Source: Duganella callida | GTDB taxonomy: Bacteria > Pseudomonadota > Gammaproteobacteria > Burkholderiales > Burkholderiaceae_D | Direction of reading: 5' to 3' | Length of the DNA stretch: 64,000 bases | Assembly (NCBI RefSeq): GCF_004614165.1 | Contig: NZ_SPVG01000213.1 | Coordinates: 1-64,000, forward strand | In this document: positions 31,386 to 38,802 of the stretch, piece by piece | Numbering within the stretch: position 1 is the stretch's first letter | Layout: each line of letters opens with the position of its first letter | Notes under the pieces: model-generated | Databases searched by the model: none | What the model was told of the DNA's origin: nothing | What the model saw: only the letters and a program-made list of their open reading frames with translations | Program-made: the position numbers and the translations under genes

Positions 31386-32527
31386 TGGGTGACCAGCTTG
31401 CGTTCGACGGCCTGCGTCGGGGTCCAGCCGGTGTCGGCATACAGTTTGCTGCCCAGTGCGGCTATACGATCGCCGTCGCCGAGCGCGCCGGCGGCGTCTG
31501 CGCAGAAGAAGGCCCAGCTGTCCGCATTGTTCTGGCATTGTGCCATGGTGAGCGTACGCACCGCGGCATAACCGGGCTGCAGCGCGACGCGCGCGTTATT
31601 GACGCGGCGGAACACATCCGATTCGCGCGGCAACAGCCCCTGCCAACTGTAGCTGTGGTCGTCCGTCTGGCAATAATTGTGGGTCAGCTCGTGCACCAGG
31701 ATGCGCGCCCAGTTGGTCGCGCCGGTCAGCGTGTTGCCGTTGCCCCAGAAGCCAGGCTCGACCCACACCGCGTGCACGTCGTTGTGGGTGAAGGTATAGG
31801 CCTCGCTATGTTCCCAGCTGCTGCCCGAGCCACGCTGGGCCGGATCGTCGAGGATGATCAGGTCTCCCACTTTGAGGCCGATGGCGATCTTCAGCAGGCC
31901 GCGCCGCAGCGTCGGCGCGAAGGTGGCGATGGCGCCATCGACATCGGCGTGCGTGGCGGGGATGAACCAGCGCCGCAACAGCGCCTTGTGCGCCGGTCGT
32001 TGCGGATCGGCGGCGACGATCATCGCGCGTTCGACCCAGCGCAGCGCCATCATCACGGCGCCGTCGATGCGTTTTTTTTGCTCGTCGGTGTAGATCTCGG
32101 TGGTGGCGTTGAGCACCTGATCGACCAGCGCGTCCGAGGCGTCCGCATACTGGATGGGATGCGCGGTCAGCGCGGAGGGCGAGGACAATATCCACAGCTT
32201 GCGCTCACCGCCCACTTCGAAGAAGTACAGGTGCGCCAGCGTCTTGAGCAGCAGTGCGCGGCCGCGCGCGTTGTCGGATGGTTTGCTGATCAGGTTGCCT
32301 TCGGCTTTGGCAGCGGCACGAATCACCTTGGCGGGAGACTGGGCGCCTTCCAGCTTACGGCGGATATCGTAAGGAACCTTCCCATGCAGATAATTGAAGC
32401 CGTCGTTGCGCACCAGCTTGGGCAGCGCGTCGGCAATGCTTTTCCATTGGCTCGCATATTTGTCGGGCGTCTGCACCGCGTCGACGAGTCGTTTATGGAT
32501 ACCCAGATACGGTGTTGGATTGGCCAT
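31382..32527 (-). CDS. M35-like (deuterolysin/aspzincin) metallopeptidase
   Basis: This 381-residue protein has the zinc motif HELTHNY followed by TDDHSYSWQG, which matches the aspzincin pattern HExxH plus a downstream Asp. The family's NNADSWAFF follows. The catalytic part lies in the C-terminal half (about 190-380). The N-terminal 180 residues are of unknown type. There is no Sec signal, which is odd because family members are secreted. The start at 32527 has a perfect AGGAGGT. It is translationally coupled to the lipoprotein gene. Confidence 0.8.
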   Translation of the reverse strand: MANPTPYLGIHKRLVDAVQTPDKYASQWKSIADALPKLVRNDGFNYLHGKVPYDIRRKLEGAQSPAKVIRAAAKAEGNLISKPSDNARGRALLLKTLAHLYFFEVGGERKLWILSSPSALTAHPIQYADASDALVDQVLNATTEIYTDEQKKRIDGAVMMALRWVERAMIVAADPQRPAHKALLRRWFIPATHADVDGAIATFAPTLRRGLLKIAIGLKVGDLIILDDPAQRGSGSSWEHSEAYTFTHNDVHAVWVEPGFWGNGNTLTGATNWARILVHELTHNYCQTDDHSYSWQGLLPRESDVFRRVNNARVALQPGYAAVRTLTMAQCQNNADSWAFFCADAAGALGDGDRIAALGSKLYADTGWTPTQAVERKLVTQ

Positions 32528-32675
32528 CGAGACACCTCCTGACAACTGTTCCTTGGTGGATGGATAGCATGCGCCTGCGGTGACAAAACGTCAACATGCT
32601 TATGATTTTCTGTCACTTTATCGGCACGGGCGGGAGGGTGTTGGAGGCCGCTCGCATCGGCAACCGCCGACCAGG

Positions 32676-32705
32676 TTGTCAACAGTGGTGAAACCCGCAT
32701 AAAAT
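32676..32705 (+). promoter_or_regulatory. Promoter of tRNA-Gly
   Basis: TTGTCA (32676-32681) and TAAAAT (32700-32705) are spaced by 18 bases and end 9 bases before the mature tRNA. Confidence 0.6.
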
Positions 32706-32714
32706 GCGTGGCGT

Positions 32715-32788
32715 GCGGGTGTAGTTCAATGGTAGAACGGCAGCTTCCCAAGCTTCATACGAGGGTTCGATTCCCTTCACCCGCTCCA
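32715..32788 (+). tRNA. tRNA-Gly (anticodon CCC)
   Basis: A 74-base tRNA with encoded CCA has acceptor GCGGGTG/CACCCGC, D-arm GTTC-AATGGTA-GAAC, anticodon loop TTCCCAA and T-arm with TTCGATT. It closely follows the known bacterial tRNA-Gly(CCC) pattern. The anticodon stem GCAGC/GCTTC has one C-U mismatch in its second pair. It is a lone tRNA with a decayed toxin gene 2 bases downstream on the other strand. Confidence 0.95.
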
Positions 32789-32790
32789 TT

Positions 32791-33059
32791 TCAATAGCCT
32801 GCCTCTTTTTGATGTCGCCGCCGTCGTAGCGGTAGAGTGCAACATAGCCGCTGCCACCAAATTCGATGGTGAGCTCCCGATACGCCGCCTCCATTTCCTC
32901 GACTGGCCGGCCGATCTCCGGCTGCTGTTCGAGCAACTGAATGCCCTTCTTAATTGCTGTTGCCGCACGTTTGGCTGCGGTCGGATTTTTCGTACGTAAG
33001 AAATCCCGCAATCGTTGAATATCACGTAAGGCAGTTGGGGATAATTTTACTTGTGGCAT
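32791..33059 (-). pseudogene. Decayed RelE/ParE-family toxin
   Basis: The first 80 residues match a RelE/ParE toxin: VKLSPTALRDIQRLRDFL, then GRPVEEMEAAYRELTIEFGGSGYVALYRYDGG. After that the frame is wrong. The family ending RHQKEAGY and its TGA (32791-32793) are present in another frame, directly after YDGG. A deletion of roughly two dozen bases has therefore removed the last beta-strand and shifted the frame. Translation now continues antisense through the tRNA to 32679. Its ATG lies inside the last codons of the antitoxin gene. Almost surely inactive. Confidence 0.82.
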
Positions 33060-33338
33060 TCGGGGGCTGACAGCTCATTGTCATCCCCCCAAGAGTCTAG
33101 CCAGGTCGCTACCTCTGCTGCATCTACATGCAAGCCGGTATTCTGGTAGTCGGTCCAAGCTTCCAGCGCGTCCTTTCGGTAGGATTCGCGCTTGTCCTCT
33201 CGGTCCAGATATTGTGTCAGCGCTTCCTGCATCACGCCTTGGGGGGGGGCTGTTACGCCGCTCCGCCAAGCGTTCGACGCGGTCATTTATGGCCGCGTCG
33301 ATTGCAAGCGCGATAGATTTCTTGCTTGCGCCTGGCAT
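33047..33338 (-). pseudogene. Frameshifted ribbon-helix-helix antitoxin
   Basis: The N-terminus (ALAIDAAINDRVERLAERRN) and the C-terminus (VMQEALTQYLDREDKRESYR and on to APECHK) fit one RHH antitoxin of about 96 residues but lie in different frames. The switch falls in a run of nine C (33241-33249 on the plus strand as G); eight would restore one frame. It could be a real mutation, a phase-variable tract or a sequencing error. The pair shares the usual short overlap with the toxin start. An inverted-repeat operator lies just upstream. Confidence 0.8.
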
Positions 33339-33349
33339 GATGATGGCTC

Positions 33350-33372
33350 GGTAAGAATAGGTTGTTCTTACC
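33350..33372. promoter_or_regulatory. Inverted-repeat operator of the toxin-antitoxin pair
   Basis: GGTAAGAA (33350-33357) and TTCTTACC (33365-33372) are perfect 8-base arms around a 7-base spacer, 11 bases before the antitoxin ATG. RHH antitoxins bind such sites to repress their own operon. A further TTACC follows, like a third half-site. Confidence 0.65.
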
Positions 33373-33387
33373 TTACCATATTTCCCG

Positions 33388-33834
33388 TCAGCCCTTGCCG
33401 GGCACCGTCTTCAGCAGGTTATCGCGCAACTGGGCGACGGATTTTTGCAGGACGGGGAATTCCTCCTTGGTCAGGCCGGTGGCGTCGCGCAGGCTCATGT
33501 GCAGGGCGCTTTCGCGCAGGGCACGGCCGGCGTCGGTCAGGCCGACACGCACCTGGCGCTCGTCGGCAGCGTCGCGCGCGCGGTGCACGTAGCCCATGGC
33601 TTCCAGCTTCTTCAGGATCGGCGTCAGGGTGTTGGATTCGAGGAACAGCTTCTCGCCCAGGCCGCTGACGGTCTGGTTGTCTTCTTCCCACAGCGCGATT
33701 ATGGTGACGTACTGGGTGTAGGTCAGGCCCAGCTTGTCCAGGATCGGTTTGTATGCCTTGCCGAACGCCAGATTGGCCGAATACACGGCAAAGCAGAGGA
33801 AGTCGGACAGGCGCGGGGTTTCGGGTTTGCTCAT
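33388..33834 (-). CDS. ohrR: MarR-family organic hydroperoxide regulator OhrR
   Basis: This 148-residue repressor has the peroxide-sensing Cys in LSDFLCFAVYSANLAF near residue 15. The winged helix has GLGEKLFLESNTLTPILKKLEAMGYV and DERQVRVGLTDAG. Oxidation of that Cys by organic peroxide releases DNA. It is divergent from ohr, its known target. Start at 33834 has GGAGGT upstream. Confidence 0.92.
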   Translation of the reverse strand: MSKPETPRLSDFLCFAVYSANLAFGKAYKPILDKLGLTYTQYVTIIALWEEDNQTVSGLGEKLFLESNTLTPILKKLEAMGYVHRARDAADERQVRVGLTDAGRALRESALHMSLRDATGLTKEEFPVLQKSVAQLRDNLLKTVPGKG

Positions 33835-33865
33835 GATGGATACCTCCATTGATAGATGCGTCCAT

Positions 33866-33936
33866 TATACATCGGATGCGATTAGATCGAAAAAGCTTGA
33901 CATCAAAAAATTTCGGCGTAATATACATCGCATGCG
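33866..33936. promoter_or_regulatory. ohrR-ohr operator region with two repeated boxes
   Basis: TATACATCGGATGCG (33866-33880) and TATACATCGCATGCG (33922-33936) differ at one base and lie 56 bases apart in the divergent gap. They are the likeliest OhrR sites, one near each gene. The second contains the palindrome GCATGC. Confidence 0.5.
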
Positions 33937-33980
33937 CTGCAATCGTATGCGTAACAAATCAATCCCAGAGGAGCAAGACC

Positions 33981-34391
33981 ATGAGCAAAGTACTGTACAC
34001 CGGCAAAACCCACACCACCGGCGGCCGTGAAGGCGCCGCCCGCAGCGACGATGGCCGTCTGGATATCAAGCTGAGCTCGCCAGGCAGCAGCGCCGCCGGC
34101 ACCAATCCCGAGCAGCTGTTCGCGGCCGGCTGGTCGGCCTGCTTCATGGGCGCGATGGGCCTGACCGCCGCCAAGCTGAAAGTGAAGCTGCCGGCCGACA
34201 CTGCCGTCGATGCCGAAGTCGATTTGCTGAACAGCGAAGAAAAAGGCTATTTCCTGGCCGCGCGCCTGAACGTCAGCGTGCCCGGCGTGGACCGCGCCAC
34301 CGCCCAGGCGCTGGTCGATGGCGCTCACCAGGCCTGCCCATACTCGAAACTGTCGCGCGGCAATATGGACGTGACCATCAATCTGATCTGA
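33981..34391 (+). CDS. ohr: Organic hydroperoxide resistance protein Ohr
   Basis: This 136-residue thiol peroxidase reduces organic hydroperoxides. The two redox cysteines lie in GWSACFMGAM and ACPYSKLSRGN. ATG at 33981 is preceded by AGAGGAG at 7 bases; the longer frame from 33849 would cross the operator region and is not used. It is induced through the divergent ohrR. Confidence 0.95.
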   Translation: MSKVLYTGKTHTTGGREGAARSDDGRLDIKLSSPGSSAAGTNPEQLFAAGWSACFMGAMGLTAAKLKVKLPADTAVDAEVDLLNSEEKGYFLAARLNVSVPGVDRATAQALVDGAHQACPYSKLSRGNMDVTINLI

Positions 34392-34412
34392 GCTGAAAAG
34401 GGAGAGCGCACC

Positions 34413-34790
34413 ATGTCCAACGATCTGCATCACGGCTCCTGCCACTGCGGCGCGGTCCAGTTCGAAGTACGCGCCGCGCTGACGCCGGCCGCCCGCTGCA
34501 ACTGCAGCCTGTGCCGTCGCAAGGGCGCGCTGATGTCGCCGCTGTTCCCGGCGTCGTCGCTGAAGATCGTGCGGGGCGAGGATGCGCTCACCCTGTATCA
34601 GTTCAACACCAGGGTGGCCAAGCATTACTTCTGCAAGCACTGCGGGATTTATCCCTTCCACCAGACGCGCAAGGACCCGCTGCTGTGGCGCGTGAATATC
34701 GGTTGTCTGGATGGGGTGGACCCGTATGCGTTCGAGGCCGGCGTCAATGATGGCGCCAGCCTCTCCACGGTGATACTCGATGACGCGTGA
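34413..34790 (+). CDS. GFA-family (CENP-V type) zinc protein
   Basis: This 125-residue protein has the three cysteine clusters of the GFA fold: SCHCGAVQF, CNCSLCRRKG and CKHCGIYPFHQTR. Homologues bind glutathione adducts, with the named reaction being glutathione-dependent formaldehyde activation, although many members have other roles. It follows ohr after 21 bases with GGGAGAG as ribosome site, so it may be co-induced by peroxide. Its stop abuts the stop of a small gene on the other strand. Confidence 0.85.
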   Translation: MSNDLHHGSCHCGAVQFEVRAALTPAARCNCSLCRRKGALMSPLFPASSLKIVRGEDALTLYQFNTRVAKHYFCKHCGIYPFHQTRKDPLLWRVNIGCLDGVDPYAFEAGVNDGASLSTVILDDA

Positions 34791-34862
34791 TCAGCGTATC
34801 AGCGCGATCAGGATGATGATGGGGATCGGCACGCCGAGCAGCCACAGTAAGATAGAGCGCAT
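34791..34862 (-). CDS. 23-residue hydrophobic membrane microprotein
   Basis: An ATG at 34862 with AAGGAGA six bases upstream opens a frame of 23 residues: MRSILLWLLGVPIPIIILIA and then LIR. It is almost wholly hydrophobic with a central PIP, so a single membrane-spanning helix is expected. It lies 15 bases after the stop of the larger membrane-protein gene on the same strand and is probably its partner. Function unknown. Confidence 0.65.
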   Translation of the reverse strand: MRSILLWLLGVPIPIIILIALIR

Positions 34863-34877
34863 GTTGTTCTCCTTGTT

Positions 34878-35786
34878 TTAAATGAGCTGGCGCGCGATCA
34901 GCACGCGCGCATGGTCGCGGTTACGGCCGCCGATGATGGCGGTGATGGCCGCTATGAAAGCACCCAGCAGCAGGGCGACGAACATCCACAGTGCCGAGTG
35001 GGCGGCAGCCTTGCGCGCCTCCTCGGCAGCGGCGGCGGCGCGGGCCTTGACGTCGGCCGCGGCCTGCGTCGCCTGCGCATAAATCAGGTCGATGCGGTGT
35101 TCGGCGTCGGCCTGGCTCATGCCGGTGCGCTTGGCGATCAGCTGGGCCAGATAGGTGCGGTCTTCGCCGCTGATCTTGCCGGCCGCCAGATCGGTCAGCA
35201 GGATGCGGTTGACTTCCATGCGCTGGGCGTCGGTGGCCGCTTCGCCGTCGGGCGAACGCAGGATCATATCGGCAAAGTAGGTGTTGCCGCGGCCATTGCC
35301 GGCCGAAGCGGCACCGGCGCCCATAGCCGCACCGGCGGTGGCGGCCACCGGAGCGACTGCCGCGCCGGTGTCGATGGCGCCGCTCATGACGGCGCGCACG
35401 CCGCCGGCCAGCAGGGCCACGGTGGCCAGCGTGGCCACGGCCCAGGTCAGCAGGCCGTGGGCGGTGTCGCGGAAGTAGACTTCATCGGTGTGGATGCTGG
35501 CCCACTTGATGCGCAGGCGGCCGGCCATGTAACCGCCGATGCCGGCCGCGGCCAGTTGCGTGAAGGCGATCCAGACCACGCTGGCCGTGCCCATGGGCTT
35601 GTCGTTGTACTGGTACGGCGAGACCGACGACAGCCCTAGCCCGACGCCGAGAATCAGCAGGATGAAGGACAGCGCCGCCGCCGCGGCGGCGCCGGCGAAG
35701 ATGGCGCCCCAGGAGACGCCGGAGGCGTTGCCGTCCCCGGCTTCGACCACGGCGGGAGTGCCGACGTTCAGAGGTTGTGTTTGCAT
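34878..35786 (-). CDS. Membrane protein of unknown function
   Basis: This 302-residue protein has helices at about 25-55 (VSWGAIFAGAAAAAALSF), 70-95, 115-135 and at the end (LWMFVALLLGAFIAAITAII). A soluble middle segment has DLAAGKISGEDRTYLAQLI and an Ala/Lys-rich coiled coil (VKARAAAAAEEARKAAAHS). Repeated small-residue motifs suggest packed helices. AGGAG precedes the ATG. No reaction can be assigned. The microprotein gene follows at once. Confidence 0.8.
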   Translation of the reverse strand: MQTQPLNVGTPAVVEAGDGNASGVSWGAIFAGAAAAAALSFILLILGVGLGLSSVSPYQYNDKPMGTASVVWIAFTQLAAAGIGGYMAGRLRIKWASIHTDEVYFRDTAHGLLTWAVATLATVALLAGGVRAVMSGAIDTGAAVAPVAATAGAAMGAGAASAGNGRGNTYFADMILRSPDGEAATDAQRMEVNRILLTDLAAGKISGEDRTYLAQLIAKRTGMSQADAEHRIDLIYAQATQAAADVKARAAAAAEEARKAAAHSALWMFVALLLGAFIAAITAIIGGRNRDHARVLIARQLI

Positions 35787-35838
35787 GATGGCTCCTTTTA
35801 GTTATTGGACTTCATCATGCGTCGCCACGCGTCCGCAG

Positions 35839-35878
35839 TATGTTCGTGCTCGAACATAACTGAAGGATTGTCTATACT
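35839..35878 (+). promoter_or_regulatory. Palindromic operator and -10 box before the MFS gene
   Basis: TATGTTCG-TGCT-CGAACATA (35839-35858) is a perfect inverted repeat covering the place of a -35 element. TATACT lies at 35873-35878. A repressor bound here would block the MFS promoter and could also affect the divergent membrane gene. Confidence 0.6.
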
Positions 35879-35906
35879 GTGGCGCTTATCCATCAAAGGC
35901 ATCCTC

Positions 35907-37049
35907 ATGAATATCGTCGGTCCCAAGCAGCGGTTGTCCACGCGTCTCGCCTTTCTCGCCTCCGGACTGGCCATGTCGGCGTGGGCGCCGCTGGTGCCGT
36001 TCGCCAAGCAGCGGCTGTCGCTGGGCGAGGCCGAACTGGGCTTGCTGCTGCTGTGCCTTGGCGCCGGGTCACTGCTGGCGATGCCGGTCACCGGCCTGCT
36101 GACGGCGCGCTACGGCTGCCGCAGCGTGATCCTGATCTCCGGCGCGTTGACGGCGCTGATCCTGCCCGGCCTGGCGTTTGCGCCGACGCCGCCGGCGCTG
36201 GCCGTCACCTTGCTGGCGTTCGGCGCGGCCATGGGCACGCTGGATGTGTCGATGAATGTGCAGGCGGTGATCGTCGAACGCGAAAGCGGCGGCGCGCTGA
36301 TGTCCGGCTTCCACGGCCTGTTCAGCGTCGGCGGCTTTATCGGCGCGGGACTGATGGCGCTGATGCTGTGGGCCGGTCTGTCGCCGCTGGCGTCGGCCGG
36401 CGGCATCGCGGTGCTGGTGGCGGCGTGCCTGGTGTTCTGCGCGCCCGATCTGCTGGCGGAACCGGATGTGCAGAAGGGCGGCGGGCCACTGTTCGTGATG
36501 CTGCACGGCGCGGTGATCTTCATCGGCGTGCTGTGCTTCCTGTGCTTCCTGGCCGAAGGCGCGATCCTCGACTGGAGCGCGCTGCTGCTGACGGCGGAGC
36601 AGGGGCTGGACACCAGCCGCGCGGGCCTCGGTTACGCGGCGTTCGCGATTGCGATGACGGTCGGACGCCTGACCGGCGACCGGGTGGTGCGCAAGCTGGG
36701 CGGCAAGCGCGTGCTGTTGCTGGGCGGCTTGTGCGGCGCCTGCGGTTTCTTCGGCGCGGTGCTGGCGCCATCGGCGCCGCTGGCGCTGCTGGGCTTTGTG
36801 CTGATCGGCCTGGGCGCGTCCAACATCGTGCCGATCCTGTTCACGGCGGCCGGCAACCAGCACGCCATGCCAGCCAGCCTGGCGATTGCGGCCGTCACCA
36901 CGCTGGGCTACGCGGGCATCCTGGCCGGGCCGGCGATGATCGGCTTCGTCGCGCATGCGGTCAGCCTGAACCTGGCCTTCGCCGGCCTCGGCTGCGCGAT
37001 GCTGGTGATCGCGGCCAGCGCCCGGCTGGGCGCTGGCCGCAGGGCTTAG
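35907..37049 (+). CDS. MFS transporter
   Basis: This 380-residue protein with about 12 helices starts MNIVGPKQRLSTRLAFLASG, supported by AAAGG before ATG 35907. The pattern FLASGLAMSAWAPLVPFAKQ and FHGLFSVGGFIGAGLMALM places it with the YbjJ-like MFS group, whose substrates are uncertain. Its 3' end overlaps the convergent halogenase gene by four bases. A palindromic operator precedes it; no regulator gene is adjacent. Confidence 0.85.
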   Translation: MNIVGPKQRLSTRLAFLASGLAMSAWAPLVPFAKQRLSLGEAELGLLLLCLGAGSLLAMPVTGLLTARYGCRSVILISGALTALILPGLAFAPTPPALAVTLLAFGAAMGTLDVSMNVQAVIVERESGGALMSGFHGLFSVGGFIGAGLMALMLWAGLSPLASAGGIAVLVAACLVFCAPDLLAEPDVQKGGGPLFVMLHGAVIFIGVLCFLCFLAEGAILDWSALLLTAEQGLDTSRAGLGYAAFAIAMTVGRLTGDRVVRKLGGKRVLLLGGLCGACGFFGAVLAPSAPLALLGFVLIGLGASNIVPILFTAAGNQHAMPASLAIAAVTTLGYAGILAGPAMIGFVAHAVSLNLAFAGLGCAMLVIAASARLGAGRRA

Positions 37050-38620
37050 GCGCTCTTGCGCTGCCCGCGCTGCGCCAGGTGTTCGACCATGGCGCGGTGC
37101 GGCGGCAGGTCGGCCAGCGCGCGCTGCGACATCTGCGCGATCATGGCGAATTCCTTGCGGGCCTCCTCCATGCGCGGCAGCGTGCGCGCGTTGGCATACA
37201 GGTCGGTCGGATACTCCATCCCGTACAGCACATACTGCCAGCTCGACGGCGGGTACATCTCGTAATCCACCACGAAGTCCATGCGGTGCGGCGCGCGATG
37301 GCGCCACATGGCCAGCTTGTCTTGCAGCGTCTGCGGGATCGAGGCCGGATCGGTGTTGTCGGTCCAGAAGCGGCTGTCCTTGCGCTGCGTCAGGCAGTAG
37401 TGCAGCTTGACGAAATCGACGATGCGCTCGTAGCGCGCCTTCATCATCTCGTTGTAGGTGCGCGCCACCGGTTCCATGTCGCCGTCGTGCGGGAACAGGT
37501 AGCTGATCAGGTAGGCCGCCGTTTCGATCAGGCCGATGCCGGACGATTCCAGCGGCTCCAGGAAACCGCCCGACAAGCCGACCGCCACGCAGTTCTTCAC
37601 CCAGTGCACATCGCGGTAGCCGACGTTCAGCTTGAGCTGGCGCGGATGCAGATCCTTGCTGGCCGGTCCGATGTAGTTGCGCAGCACCTGCTCGGCGCGC
37701 GCGTCGTCGGTATGGCGGCTCGAATACACGTAGCCGATGCCGCGCCGCTGGTGCAGGCCGATGTCCCAGGTCCATCCCGCCTCGTGCGCGGTGGAGATGG
37801 TGTAGGAGGGGATGGGCGCGTCCGGACGCTCGTACGGCACCTGCATGGCCAGCGCGCGGTCGACGAACAGCACGTCGTTGATGTTGCGGAAGGAGGTGCC
37901 CAGCGCCTCGCCGATCAGCGCCGCGCGGAAGCCGGTGCAGTCGATGTACAGCTCGGCCGTGAGCGCGCCCGCTTCCCTGGTGTGGACGGCGCCGATCGCG
38001 CCCCGGTCGTCCAGTTCCACCCGCTCCACCGTCGCCAGCACGTGCTGCACGCCCAGCGATTTCGCGTGGGTGGCCAGCAGGGTGGCGAACTTGCCCGCGT
38101 CGAAGTGATAGGCGTAGTTCAGCGGCCCCATGAAATCGGCGTCGCTCGGACGCTTGGGCGCGTGCGCCGCGTCGGCCACGCGCTTCTGCATGGTCGCCGC
38201 CGCCGCGAAGCCGACGCCGGCCGGCGCGCCGCCCTGCAGCCAGTACGGCAGCAGTTCCGGACCGCCGGGCCGCTGGCTCGGCAGGCTGAAGGGATGGAAG
38301 TAATGGTCGGCGCCCGGCATGCCCGGCTCGCGCACCCAGTGCTGGAAGTGGATGCCCTGCTTGAAGGTGGCGTCGCATTCGCGGATGAAGCGCGCCTCGT
38401 CGATGCCGATGGTGGCCAGCGTGCCGCGGATCGACGGGAAGGTGCCTTCGCCGACGCCGATGATGCCGATTTCCTTCGACTCCACCAACGTGATGCGCAC
38501 CGCGTTTTCATCGGCGCCGGTGCCCAGTTGCCTGGCCAAAAACGCCGCCGTCAGCCAGCCGGCGGTGCCGCCGCCGACGATCAGCACATTTCTGACGCCC
38601 TGTTTTGGTAACGTTTTCAT
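37046..38620 (-). CDS. Flavin-dependent tryptophan-halogenase family protein
   Basis: This 524-residue protein has the FAD motif VLIVGGGTAGW, then GIIGVGEGTFPS. The family Lys is in ATFKQGIHFQHW (Lys87), WxWxI is in GWTWDIGL (283-287), and the active-site Glu region reads GGFLEPLESSG. Halogenases of this type use FADH2, oxygen and halide to chlorinate or brominate indoles. All key residues seem present, but the substrate may not be free tryptophan. It is divergent from a TonB receptor with four LacI-type operators between them. No flavin reductase gene is adjacent. Confidence 0.88.
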   Translation of the reverse strand: MKTLPKQGVRNVLIVGGGTAGWLTAAFLARQLGTGADENAVRITLVESKEIGIIGVGEGTFPSIRGTLATIGIDEARFIRECDATFKQGIHFQHWVREPGMPGADHYFHPFSLPSQRPGGPELLPYWLQGGAPAGVGFAAAATMQKRVADAAHAPKRPSDADFMGPLNYAYHFDAGKFATLLATHAKSLGVQHVLATVERVELDDRGAIGAVHTREAGALTAELYIDCTGFRAALIGEALGTSFRNINDVLFVDRALAMQVPYERPDAPIPSYTISTAHEAGWTWDIGLHQRRGIGYVYSSRHTDDARAEQVLRNYIGPASKDLHPRQLKLNVGYRDVHWVKNCVAVGLSGGFLEPLESSGIGLIETAAYLISYLFPHDGDMEPVARTYNEMMKARYERIVDFVKLHYCLTQRKDSRFWTDNTDPASIPQTLQDKLAMWRHRAPHRMDFVVDYEMYPPSSWQYVLYGMEYPTDLYANARTLPRMEEARKEFAMIAQMSQRALADLPPHRAMVEHLAQRGQRKSA

Positions 38621-38726
38621 CCCGCCCTGTCTCCTATGAAAGCAGGGCTATCCCTTACGGACGATGCCGAAGTTACAACTCTGCTACAAATTTTAAATTG
38701 ACATCCTCAATATGAATTATGTACCA

Positions 38727-38802
38727 TGAAATCGATTTCACAAATACAGAAAACGATTTCAAGTAAACTGAAAACGTTTTCACATAACTTGAAATCGTTT
38801 TC
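38727..38802. promoter_or_regulatory. Four LacI-type operators in 21-bp phase
   Basis: Boxes TGAAATCGATTTCA (38727-38740), GAAAACGATTTC (38749-38760), TGAAAACGTTTTCA (38769-38782) and GAAATCGTTTTC (38791-38802) each have a central CG. The CG steps lie at 38733, 38754, 38775 and 38796, exactly 21 bp apart. They fill the gap between the halogenase and TonB receptor genes, 58 bases before the receptor start. Confidence 0.85.

Noticed and set aside
32679..32790. C-terminal extension of the toxin gene as a real domain
   Set aside because: It is the antisense of tRNA-Gly; the residues follow from the tRNA sequence after a frameshift.
35839..35858. LexA-type SOS box
   Set aside because: The half-sites are in the order GTTC...GAAC, not GAAC...GTTC, and do not fit CTGT-N8-ACAG either.
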